Positions 1 through 9,164 of a DNA stretch of 15,730 nt are shown in pieces. The notes beneath the pieces were generated by a model that saw only the letters and a list, made by a program, of their open reading frames with translations, did not search any database and was not told the DNA's origin. The position numbers and the translations under genes are program-made. Source of the DNA: Pleurotus djamor (taxonomy: Eukaryota > Basidiomycota > Agaricomycetes > Agaricales > Pleurotaceae); NCBI GenBank assembly GCA_029747585.1, contig JAPEVF010000999.1, forward strand, positions 1 to 15,730, given 5' to 3'. The number at the start of each line of letters is the position of its first letter. The stretch's first letter is position 1.

Positions 1-960
1 CCTTCTTTTGGGAGTTTGGAAGAAGTGAGGAAGGGGCGAGGAGGTAGCGAGGCAAACTGAAAAGTTGTGTTTTTAAATTTGCTCACTCTGGGGTCAAGCT
101 CGTCCCCAAAATTATTCCCTGATATGAATTACGTCAGCGGAAGGCTCCCATCGAGCCTATATTACGCGTCTGCTTCGCCCGTCCTCGGTGCGTAGCGTTC
201 ATTTAGGCGTTGTATCAGCAGAAATGTGTCGTTGGCCGACGTGATGTGTGGTGGTGGACGCGATGGACGCGACGCAAATTCACCGGGAACATTTTGCGTG
301 GTCGCAAGAAAACACCTGCCTTCCTCCGGTCCGCCAACCCTTGGTCTGGGTTGGGTCTGGGAAATATAAACTTCAACTCAACATTGGTCACACATCGACT
401 TCACCAGCTAACACCATTGGGCTCATCTGTGCAGGCCGTCCAGCGACCGAAAAAAATTATGGGGAAGACACCTATGGGTCCTACGGGTCGGCAACTGCCT
501 TGCCCAGCCGATTCATGCCACCTCTAACCCCTAGGTTTCTCTGACGCCAGAGTCAACGCGTACGGATTTGGTTGAGAACGTCGACAAAGGACAACTGCAA
601 GGCCAGTGCAAGACCGATCGTTGATTCAGGTGAGTCCTTCGATCCTAGTGCCCCTATCTACCCCTTACTTCCCACTTAAAAGGGTTCTTGGACACGCCTT
701 TGTGCTGATTCACCCCTCTCTTTCCTCCCGAATGTCTCAGATATCGACCAATACAATACAGCTTTTTGAAAAGAGACTGGCCTCACCAGACGTGTCCGAG
801 ACACAAAACGCCGGATGTTCCAAGTAGCTGATCGATGTCGATGATCAGTCGGACTTCATTTCAACACCTATACTGGGGACTTCAGCACCAAGATGGCGTC
901 GATAAGGAACGGTATGACGGTCTTTTTCGGACAGAAGTATGAGATTTGAACGAATTCATA
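1..960. other. Left flank without a recognisable gene
   Basis: No open frame here resembles a known protein. Two overlapping frames at 210-544 translate to low-complexity Trp/Arg- or Pro-rich peptides in different frames, which argues against coding. A TATAAA at 365-370 followed by a pyrimidine/A-rich stretch looks like a core promoter, but no convincing gene follows. A spliceosomal-type intron may lie at 630-740, with donor GTGAGT, a branch-like CTGATTC and acceptor CTCAG. The frame after it closes at a TAG near 825, so this could be an untranslated leader, a non-coding transcript or the tail of a decayed gene. The left end of the mobile element probably lies somewhere in or just right of this stretch. 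Confidence 0.4.
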
Positions 961-1130
961 GTAGAACACAGTGTATCACAGTGAATCATAGTGGATCAGA
1001 GTGAATCATAGTGAATCACAGTGATTCATAGTGGTTCATAGTGAAATTGTTATGAAAAAGTATGAAAAGGTGTGAAACGCTATGAAAATATGAAATATCA
1101 TAGCAAAGTGAAATACTATGAATTACTCCT
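961..1130. repeat. Tandem array of degenerate 10-bp repeats (consensus GTGAATCATA)
   Basis: From 961 to about 1050 the sequence breaks cleanly into 10-base units beginning GTG: GTGTATCACA, GTGAATCATA, GTGGATCAGA, GTGAATCATA, GTGAATCACA, GTGATTCATA, GTGGTTCATA. It then drifts into related units of the form TATGAAAAAG, TATGAAAAGG, TGTGAAACGC and TATGAAAATA, becoming irregular by about 1130. The period is exactly ten bases, close to one turn of the helix, so each unit presents the same face. The array sits 130-300 bp upstream of the first gene of the block. It could be a subterminal array of transposase-binding sites, a promoter element or a simple satellite; the sequence alone does not decide. 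Confidence 0.85.
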
Positions 1131-1230
1131 CAGGCGTTATCTCGGACTCGCCAAGAAACGAATTACCAACGCATCATTTCATATGCCTTATGGGCAGCCT
1201 CAGGTATCGTCGTCCCCCCACCTTTCGCTG

Positions 1231-1252
1231 TGAGCCTTCATTGAGCCTTCAT
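1231..1252. repeat. Perfect 11-bp tandem duplication upstream of the first gene
   Basis: TGAGCCTTCAT occurs twice without a gap (1231-1241 and 1242-1252), ending 11 bp before the proposed start codon at 1264. It probably lies in the 5' untranslated leader. It may be simple slippage or a recent small duplication. Confidence 0.8.
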
Positions 1253-1263
1253 CGTGCTCTACA

Positions 1264-4200
1264 ATGAGCTCTCAGCGGTTCCCGCGCCTTCCTCCTCGGG
1301 ACAATGGATGTCATATCTGCGACTGTCCTGGCTGGTATGAACAAGTTGGTCCACGCTCTGTCAAAGTGAGTACTTCGATAGACATATAGGTAGCCAATGA
1401 GCTCACGTCCCCCGCCAGACGCCTTCACAAATGCGTGACCGCTGTTCCAATTGCGAACACAATTTTGTTCAGCACGACCTATCGCCAGAACATATACTCG
1501 GTCGTGATGCCAGAGGGGCTATGCCCGACTCCACCTGTGCTCGATTCTACTCGGTGTGTACTCTCCTTAAAACACTTTGCCTTATTTTTTTTGATCCCAT
1601 CCACCCAGCCTCTTCCAGAGTGGACTGCCGATACCCTGTGCCAATGTGGCAATCCCCACAGCGCCCATGAAAGGTGAGGCATAGATGATTTGTTGATTCC
1701 ATGTACTCACCTCCTGTCCAGATTGACACCTGCGGAGTCCGTTTCTGCGCTCAACACGACGTCCCAGACTGCAACCCAGACAGCTCCTCCAGCAACGACG
1801 GCCCACCTTGGTCTTCCGCTTCCTCCTGCTCCAGCAGGACCTGTTCCCCCCATAACGCCGTACCAGAGCGTCTTGTCGAACACCACCAACGCAACGCAGT
1901 CTGCGACTCAGCTTCGAAGCAACAGCCTCGCAGCAGATCGAGATCGGATGCAAAGCACCAGAACCTCGCAGCCCAGGCCCCAAGCACAGAGCAGCATCGG
2001 TGGTAACCGTAATGGACGAGGTTTTGGCCAAGGAACCGACGACGCAACTACGAAAGAATTCAGTGTCGCAGTCTTGCCATTTAAGGTGCGCTAATAATAC
2101 CTTTATTTCCCCGCTTTTCTTCTAATCCACCGACCTTTCCTTACAGTCTGAGACGGTCACCTCGCCCACGTTCATGAAGCAAATTTACCCCTTCAAGTTC
2201 TCCGATGAACAGCTACAACGTCTTCTCCCCGCCCTGCAACAGCAGGGCCTATACCTTGCAAACATCAGTCTACCTTCCACTGGCGACGTGTGGCAGCAGA
2301 TCGATACCCAGGTGCAACAGGGACTGTTGACCAAGTTCGCCTATGTTCAAAGGGATAGCGACCAAGTCATCGTTCCGACCAGCTTTCACGAAATGAACTT
2401 TGCCATCCTTGTTCCTGGCAAGGCAAACGTAAGGCAACGTTTTCGACGATTCAAAGTTTCCGATGTTTCAAGATATGACTGCACCGTTCCCTACTTATTG
2501 GAACGCGTAGTTGGATTGAAGGGCAACGGCAACTGCACTGTCAAAAACACGCTTGATCAGCGGCCGATCCTTTTCCTCGGTAAGTATTCTTTTTATCAAC
2601 ACTGTATGATCTCGATTCACCATCTGCCCACATACAGCTCCAAAGAACAACCATCTGTTCTTTCGCAATGGCCATCAATGTGAGGGAGTCAAGTTATGGG
2701 CGGACCTCAACATTATATCAATGCCAAGCGAGGACGTATGCACAGCGCTCCAATGCACCCCGGTTGCAGGACCATCTACATCCTCTGTCGCTGCACCCAC
2801 CGCCGTGGGTCCCCGTCGTCGATCTGACTCGGTAAATCTCTTCTCTCCTTACACTGCCCACCCACTCAACTTCCCCTTACAGGAATCCTCGCTACCTCCT
2901 CGAAATCGACGCCGAATTGAGGCGCCTGCTCCTCTCGTCTTGGAGCCGCCCAGTACAAGTTCAGGACCTCCTTCCGCCCCAGATCCACCCTCCACTGCGG
3001 TTCAGAAGCGGCGAATCATCATTCCATCAAAGACCCTAGTTCCCCGTGTTACCTTGGCCAATGCGGCCGGCTTTGATGAACTTTACGACTGGCAGATGGC
3101 GGTCTTTCAACACGCAAGTAGGAACACACCTGATCACATCCCCCAACTGCGAGGCACTAGCGTCAACGACATGGCATTATCGTTTCTTGCCCAGATCTTC
3201 TCATTCACACCATACTACAAGGCTGGTCAGTCATACCGATTCCCCTCGCCCAACACGTTGGTCACCCGCACAGCGAGGTCAGTGCTGTCGTATCTCCTCC
3301 AACCATCGGTATTGGTGTAAGCAGAGTCCGACATCATACCTCAACATATGCATGACGACTTACCACTTTTCCAGCACCACTGAAGGAGGACTCCAAGAGT
3401 CAATGGGACGAGGTCCCTTTCGAGCTGTCTTGGTAGCCACCTTGGCCACCATTACAAACCCTCATCACGCCGTCTATGGCAACTCTTTTGACTTGCTATC
3501 CGCTGCAAGTGGCCTTCGAAGCATTCGACCAGTAAATACAACGGATCTGTTGTTAGGCAGTGCTCTTCGATCTCGACAGGAATCACTGTTCTCCGCAGGT
3601 GTGGTTGCCGCAATCCATGTCCACGCCCTTATGCAGGTTCCGTATCCCTTGAGCCCTTGGCTCATCTTCTATGCGATGACCAATTCCCCTGCGGCGATTG
3701 ATTCGGTTACTTACCAGCAAATTGCGTACATCGATCCCCATGCTGCCGAGGAGCTTGAGCCATGGTTTAATTTCAGCCATACAGATGTGCTTTCCCCCGA
3801 TTCCGTCAGTCTGCACAAAATTCCATCTCTTGCACGAAAGATTGGCTTGAACGTACGTTTTTTCAACTGGGAACCTGAGGATAGATCTTCGTCCATTGAC
3901 ATCTCCACCGTCCCTCTAGATGGCTGATCTGATGCTTCCTCGAAGCAAGGAGGATCATGCCCTGTATACGCGAGCAGTCCGCTGGAGCGTCTTGATTGGT
4001 ATTTCACGACCCAACCTCGACGATAGGGTGACGGATTTTGTGAACGGATTTCGCATTCCAATCGAAGAACCGCCGAAAGAAAAACCCGAAGAAGAATCCG
4101 AAAAAGATAAGGCATTGAGGACTATTTGTGCAGTACGTTCTTTCGACCAAGGCTTTCTCTTTCTCACATACACCGTTTACCCTAGGCATTCTATGGCAAG

Positions 4201-4766
4201 CCAGAGAAGGCGCTTCGCTTCCTGCTTGGCATGTCTGATGGACTGCCTCAGGCCCCCCAGGAAGTAACCGATCGAATCCAATATTGCACCACCATCCCGA
4301 AGGCCAGTGGTGTCCTCTATGAAATGTGTCTCGCGATGCAGTTCCGCATCAGACGATACCTTCATGGATGTGGTAATCCCACTGTCGATCCAGTCGACGT
4401 CCTCTTTGATGATGACGAACAGGATCCCAACCTCTTCCGCGTCAAACACTTCTTGCGTGCCATTTCAAATACGGAGGTCCTGCCCAGCGGAGGGATTTGT
4501 GTAAGTTATCCTTCCGATGTTGCAGTGATGCTATTCTAACATACCTTGTCGTCCAGATCCGCCTCAAGCCAGCAGCCGTCCTACAAGGAGTGCATTTCCA
4601 CACCTGCACCAACGACATCGACCTCCCCGTCTCCCTTGACAATGTGGAGATGTTTGCTGAGCGTTGCACCTTGGACGATGGCGTGGTAACTGCCTTCGAC
4701 CTTTGGTTTTTTATGGCGTTGGATGGTTCTGAGAACATGTTTAACGGAGAGTTCCCCCTTACCTAA
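1264..4766 (+). CDS. HECT-like E3 ubiquitin ligase with N-terminal Cys/His-rich region
   Basis: Eleven exons fit by splice signals and phase: 1264-1365, 1419-1553, 1609-1673, 1722-2085, 2147-2579, 2638-2831, 2883-3316, 3375-3852, 3920-4132, 4186-4500, 4557-4766, giving 980 residues. The start ATG has A at -3. Residues 16-99 are Cys/His-rich: C16-C19-C21, C43-C46 with H48 and H53, C74, and C90-C92 with H96 and H99, suggesting zinc binding. Residues 101-220 are a Ser/Thr/Pro/Gln-rich linker. Residues 223-430 are a globular region I do not recognise. Residues about 577-735 resemble a HECT N-lobe (EGG, then R-x-F, VYGNSF, LFSAG, PLSPWLIFY). Residues about 885-945 resemble the C-lobe: HFLRAISNTEVLPSGG, then HTC with C928 followed by DIDLP, as in the family's catalytic loop. 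Known HECT enzymes pass ubiquitin through this cysteine; activity here is inference. The sixth intron (2832-2882, 51 nt) is in frame and could be retained. The domain is divergent, with an acidic insert near residues 782-800. Confidence 0.75.
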
Positions 4767-4998
4767 ATGATGCACTCACCATAGAACAAACAACGCGTTC
4801 AACATGCGTTGCTCTTCCTATTCTTTTCCCTTCTTGTTGTGATGTATCGCGTTCAACACGCTTGCTTAGATATAAGACTTTAAATACACATTGTTCTACG
4901 ATGTCAAATCTCTAGATGCATCGATTGGTACGAAGGAAACCGTAGTCAAAACACAGTATATATTTCGAACATGTGATCATGCTTGATCATGACCTCTA
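4767..4998. other. Convergent intergenic spacer with repeated 14-mer
   Basis: The plus-strand HECT-like gene and the minus-strand unknown gene end facing each other here, so this spacer must hold both 3' ends. It is AT-rich. CGCGTTCAACATGC at 4794-4807 recurs with one change at 4848-4861, 54 bp apart. A GATCATG pair at 4975-4981 and 4985-4991, each containing the palindrome GATC, lies next to the minus-strand stop codon. No clear polyadenylation signal can be assigned. Confidence 0.6.
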
Positions 4999-6665
4999 TC
5001 AAACAGAGGACGATGCTTCGCTTGAGGCTGCCCCCACACTCTGAACGTAACGACGGATATCATCCATGGTGAAGTTGGACGCCGTTGCCTCCTCACTGGT
5101 CTTCATCAACCCAGGGAGATTCTCTTGGAGGAGAACCGATAAGGTCTGATATGCGTGGGTGCCTGCCGGTGAAAGGCGATTTGCTCGATACAATGGCTCA
5201 GCCGTAGCCAGAGCTTCGCTCACTTGTTTGTGTAGGGTGCGATAGTTTGCAAAAGTGTTTTGTGCCACGATCGTTCCAGTACACAGCGCCGCATAGATGT
5301 CGTAAACCGTCCTGGTGTAGTTGCCCCAATGGAAAGTTGCGTTGCCGAGTGATCTTCCCCACAGAATGCCCACACCAATGGCTACCCTCTTCACAAGCTC
5401 TGTCATTCGCACTTGCTGGAATCCCGGCTGGAACTGATAGATACGCTGTGCTTCACCTGCCTCCTTTCGAAAACGGTCCGCAATGGCCTCTCGCAGTGTG
5501 AGACCTGCATTTTCGATGTCATTCACAACGGGGAGGGGTGGAGAAGGTGGAGGCAAAGGAGGGGTGTGGCCAGGTACAGAGGTAGTCGAAGTCAAGACAT
5601 CCGGTACTTCAAGCACAGAAAAGGGTACCTGGACGCGAGTTAGCCATCTTTGTCAAAGGTATTTGGCAATCGCATAATCACCGCATCGTAAGCATACACC
5701 ATACAGACCTCTACCCAGGAGCGAACTCTGTAACACTCCCTAAAAGTGTCGAGCTCTACAGATGTCTTGAGTGTGCTGATCAATTGTCGATGAGGCGGCA
5801 TTGTCAAGCATTCCTCTATACTTGCCAAGGTCCTGAATCCTTCCGGCTTGCTGGAGAGATCTTCCTGAGGGCGTAATGCATACGCCAGCTGGAGGCGGCG
5901 ATCAACAGCGGTAACGTTTGAGTATTCTCTGCTCCTGAACATCTTCTCCAGCACCTCTTGAGCAGGGATAAAAATCCAATGATCTGACTGGAACTGGAAG
6001 GCGACCTTTTGGCGAACAGATCCCCCTCTCCACTCCACAAACATGACGAAGTAGTCCACTGGTTCAAGGGGTTCTTCGGCCGCACGAGGGACTGATGCCG
6101 CACCAACAACCGTGGCCTGACTTGGCGGTGCTTGATGTTGGGCCGTCTGTGTGTGGTGGCCTTCAGTCGTGATGCGAGTGTCGAGTCCTTCCATCAGAGA
6201 AGAGATCTTATCCAGGTGCTCCTGGAAAGCTTGATTGTCGTACTGGATGCGCGCCAGGAAATACTGTTCCACCTGTGGAAGCACCGGTTGATCTTCTTCG
6301 TCCGCTAAAACCCTAAGCTCCAGTAGTTGTGACACTAACCAGGAAGGCTCTACTTACGAAGAAACAATGGGTCATCCTGCCCTTGATCAACGGACGCCTG
6401 AGATGACGAGATTGACGGCACGTAGTCTTCATCCGATGTGGAGTCCTCATCGTTAGCAGCCTATAATAGAAAGTAAGCAAACCATGCTTGCCATCAGTCG
6501 ACTATGGAAGCTCACCGATTGGTTTCTATTGACACGGCTTTGGCGACCAGCCTCCTCATTTCGGTTCAGCAGGTTCTGTCTGATGGGAGCATAAGAGGGC
6601 TCGGTGGACTCGAGGGCTCTGGAAGTAGCGTTTCTGATACGAGGGATACAAGGGGTTCGTGACAT
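4999..6665 (-). CDS. Unrecognised element-encoded protein, about 495 residues
   Basis: Four minus-strand exons fit: 6665-6516, 6460-6358, 6304-5700 and 5628-4999. The last intron has two possible donors: GTGTAT at 5699 (71 nt, used here) or GTGATT at 5681 (53 nt, adding 6 residues). Its acceptor at 5629 has a textbook GCTAAC branch sequence just before it. Without splicing, the upstream frame stops at the TAA inside that branch sequence. Residues 1-50 are basic and Arg/Asn-rich. Residues 51-85 are acidic (NDEDSTSDEDY) and look disordered. Residues 150-285 form a mixed globular region with a Trp-rich patch (FVEWRGGS, DHWIFIP). A proline run (TPPLPPPSPPLPVV) sits near residues 305-318. The C-terminal 170 residues look mainly helical. 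I recognise no family and no catalytic motif. The place in the block, 86 bp behind the integrase stop on the same strand, suggests an accessory or targeting protein of the element. That is inference. Confidence 0.65.
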
Positions 6666-6751
6666 CTCTCTACAGCAGTGGTGGTAGTCCAAAAAAAAAG
6701 GAGGGAGGATGCAAGGGTCTTGGCTACGAAAAGTNAAAAAACTCCTATTAA
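6666..6751 (-). other. 86-bp spacer between two tandem minus-strand genes
   Basis: Between the integrase stop and the ATG of the downstream gene lie only 86 bases. On the minus strand they contain a CCTCCCTCC plus T9 tract followed by CTGTAG just before the start codon, which resembles a splice acceptor. A GTAGCC at about 6731-6726 could be a weak donor. The tract may serve a spliced leader for the downstream gene, or internal splicing of a bicistronic transcript. The ambiguous base N at 6735 lies here and does not touch either coding sequence. Confidence 0.45.
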
Positions 6752-8555
6752 TCATCTCCTCGCAGTCAACTCCTCGCAGATCCTCAAAGCCTCACTCCAC
6801 ACCTGCTTGCGAACCTCCATGCTCTGCGACTGCAGGTTGACCGAGGCAATTAGCCGTTGGTCCAGTTCGATGATCTCCTCGGCCGATAATGGACATCCGG
6901 GCTCATCACAGACAACCTCATTGAAAGTGGCAGGACGGTTGTTTGAGAAGGGGTTTTCATCGTCCCACTCCTCTTCGTTACGGGCTCGAGAGGATGCCAT
7001 CAATGTGTCATCCCATTCTACGCCATAATGCTCCAGATCATCCACTTGACCCTCCCTTTCCAGCAGATAGTCCACTCCGCGAACGCCATACTGTTGCATG
7101 CCAAAGAGGAACATCTCACTGGGACACTTGTGGCCTGCCCTTCGACCAGGTAACGCGACTTTGTGCATGTTCCAAGCTTGGGCCCATTGCTGAGTTTCAC
7201 TGTGCAACACGCCCAGGAAAAGGTGGTGAAGCAACCAGATGTGTCCGAAATTGTCGTGTTCCAACCGCCCGTGTACCTCAAGGTCCTCGAAAAATTCTTT
7301 CCACTTTTTCACGATGCCGTGGACGAAGTCAAGCCACAGACGCTCGATACGACAATTGTGAACGCTCCTGGTGTAGGAGTGATGAGAACGGGTGATAACA
7401 CTGAGAGCGGGGACTTATATAGGCTTACCGTCCATAGATATACGAGCCGCGACCGCGACCTCGATACGTCTCCATCCATTCTGCCACATCCCCATTCTCC
7501 ACCCCATGATCGCCTCGAACGCGACTGGGACATCCGTTTTCGCCTATTGCCTTTAGGAAGACTTGCAGAACAGTGGCCTTGCGATTGTTCGCACTGATCT
7601 GTATGCCTGTGACGTATCGAGATTTGCCATCGATGAAGGCGTGGCACACAAATCTCCAGCGTATGAGATCTATTAACAGTGAATTAGGGGTCAGCGTCGT
7701 AGAGCAAACCTGGAAGGAAACGACATACCATGATTACCGTCATGATGCCACAGTGAATTGACCCCTGGTACCGAGTATTCCCTGCGTACAATCATGTGGT
7801 TGTAGAACCTCCCTGGTGTTCCATGGACTCGGCGATAGGCGTCACGTATGCGTTGAATTGAAACTCGGTGACCTCTCGCATTCAGGGTTCCCTGAATCAT
7901 TCTTCTCCCGAAGCTGGGGAAGAGTTGAAGTATGCTTACGACCTCGCTTTCCAACTGAGGGTCGGTGAGGGTGGACATAGGTGGGGTCATTGAAGTCCAG
8001 ATTTGCATGGCCTCTCCATCTTCGCCAACTACTTCCTGAGAAACAGGCGCTCCAGGCTGCAGGAGACCGTATTCCACGGCTCGACGACGAACGGTGCGAG
8101 AACTGATGCCTAGCAGCCGACCAATGACACTTGTACCTCTGTGCATGAGGGCGTGGGCGAGGAATGTGGGATCGATATCTATTTTAGGTGCTCCCCTGCT
8201 GCTCATACGAGTCACCACTGAGAATTGGTTGACTGGAGCTGGATCTGAGGAGACGTCTGCAACGCGTTGGAGATCGCTGACCATAGCCGCTACATTGTCG
8301 CGCAGCGTGACCAGTTCATCCGCTGGGAATATGGCGTGGTGCTGATAATTCGACAGGTTAATGCGTTTCATGAGTATCCTGTGATGCGTGGACACACACC
8401 TCCTCGGCAACCGAGAGAAATCGCCAGACTTGGTTGATTTGCAACTGCAACCTGGCTCGGTCCCCAACCTGTGTCCTCAAAGCCACGTCCACTTCGCGGT
8501 TCATGACAGAAAAAGCAGCGCGAAATCGATATAATCGTTCTAGGGGATCGTCCAT
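6752..8555 (-). CDS. DDE integrase/transposase (rve-like integrase core)
   Basis: Four minus-strand exons fit by signals and phase: 8555-8400, 8341-7729, 7669-7429 and 7367-6752, giving 541 residues; introns are 58, 59 and 61 nt. The start codon has an excellent context (CACCATGG). Residues 110-145 contain a helix-turn-helix (MHRGTSVIGRLLGISSRTVR). Residues 175-225 form a second helical segment typical of the region before such cores (RMIQGTLNARGHRVS). The core runs from about 247 to 430, with D253 in WHHDGNH followed by LIRWRF and FIDGKSRYV, D310 in RGDHGVEN, and E345 in SVHNCRIERLW. These match the D-D-E triad and block motifs of the integrase core family found in fungi and animals. D253 to D310 have 56 residues between them, and D310 to E345 have 34. 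A C-terminal extension (CDEPGCPLS, near residue 500) is also family-like. It would cut and join DNA ends in the nucleus. No inactivating change is seen. Confidence 0.85.
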
Positions 8556-9110
8556 GGTGCTGAAAGGAGGGGAGGAAGGGCGCCTGTCCAGGTGGTTGAA
8601 CTTTCGGATCGGATGCGTTCGGTCCAGATAACGATAATCAGCATCTGTTATCTACTTCCCGGAACGCACTATCACTTGTGACTTGGCGATGCGCCGGGGC
8701 GCTTGGGCAGCTTGCTATTCGAACACAGTGCCATAATGTACCAAAATATAGATTGGCATATTTAAACATTGTGTCCCGTGGCACGTTGCACCTGACATAT
8801 GTTTCAGCNTTTTTTTCCAACATGCTCAATTGAACGCACCTACTTTAATTCCCCAAGCCTTTGTTGCTAGGAAGTCCTCACAATCTCCGTGCCTCAGACT
8901 ATGTATACAATGAACCGCAATGCAATGTCAACTAAATCCGCTTCATTGCCCCACCGCTTCGATTCGGGAGTTGTCTCAAACCTCGCCCGTTGACGACCAT
9001 GCTACAAAATGTTTCGTATGCAATAAATACTTTTTNGCGTTAATATGAAGTGGTATGATTTATACACATTTATTATAACTGCTCAATTTTTTTTTGTTTT
9101 GTTTATCAAC
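8556..9110. other. Integrase upstream region and AT-rich right flank, no gene
   Basis: The first about 100 bases upstream of the integrase start (8556-8655) are the likely minus-strand promoter. Further right, AT content rises, with TTTAAA, poly-T/A tracts and ambiguous bases at 8809 and 9036. The only frames are short and compositionally poor. A TATGAAGTGGTATGATT stretch at about 9045-9061 distantly resembles the TATGAAAAG-type units of the left array, but the match is weak. Confidence 0.6.
8627..8652. promoter_or_regulatory. GATA-type inverted repeat upstream of the integrase start
   Basis: GATAAC at 8627-8632 and GTTATC at 8647-8652 are perfect inverted copies separated by 14 bases. A further GATAA core at 8633-8637 lies between them. 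The group sits 72-97 bp upstream of the integrase ATG. Clustered GATA cores are binding sites for fungal GATA zinc-finger regulators, so this is a plausible control site. Such short motifs also arise by chance. Confidence 0.35.
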
Positions 9111-9164
9111 GCTTTCAGAGCTTTCCTAGCTTTCCTAGCTTTTCCAGCTTTTTGTGCTTTTGAA
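9111..9164. repeat. Six tandem 9-bp repeats starting GCTTT
   Basis: Consecutive 9-base units read GCTTTCAGA, GCTTTCCTA, GCTTTCCTA, GCTTTTCCA, GCTTTTTGT and GCTTTTGAA, exactly in register from 9111 to 9164. The array lies about 550 bp outside the integrase start and so mirrors the position of the 10-bp array on the other side of the block. It follows a T-rich stretch. A role as a subterminal element of the transposon is possible but unproven; simple slippage is the alternative. Confidence 0.8.

Noticed and set aside
210..544. Two overlapping open frames in the left flank
   Set aside because: Low-complexity translations in competing frames, no family resemblance and no splice structure.
961..1130. 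CRISPR-like array
   Set aside because: Units are contiguous 10-mers with no unique spacers, and the genome is eukaryotic.
1582..2031. 149-codon minus-strand frame
   Set aside because: It is the antisense of the Ser/Thr/Pro-rich linker exon of the HECT-like gene, whose codon structure and splice phases fit the plus strand.
6752..8555. Retrotransposon or retrovirus-like pol gene
   Set aside because: No reverse transcriptase, protease or RNase H lies around the integrase core, and the neighbours are a HECT-like gene and an unknown gene.
6752..8555. KDZ-type or Starship-type element
   Set aside because: The catalytic motifs are those of an rve-like integrase core; there is no KDZ transposase signature and no DUF3435 tyrosine recombinase.
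8638..8829. Minus-strand frame upstream of the integrase as an extra N-terminal exon
   Set aside because: It contains an ambiguous base and AT-rich sequence, and the integrase start at 8555 already has an ideal context with no acceptor just before it.
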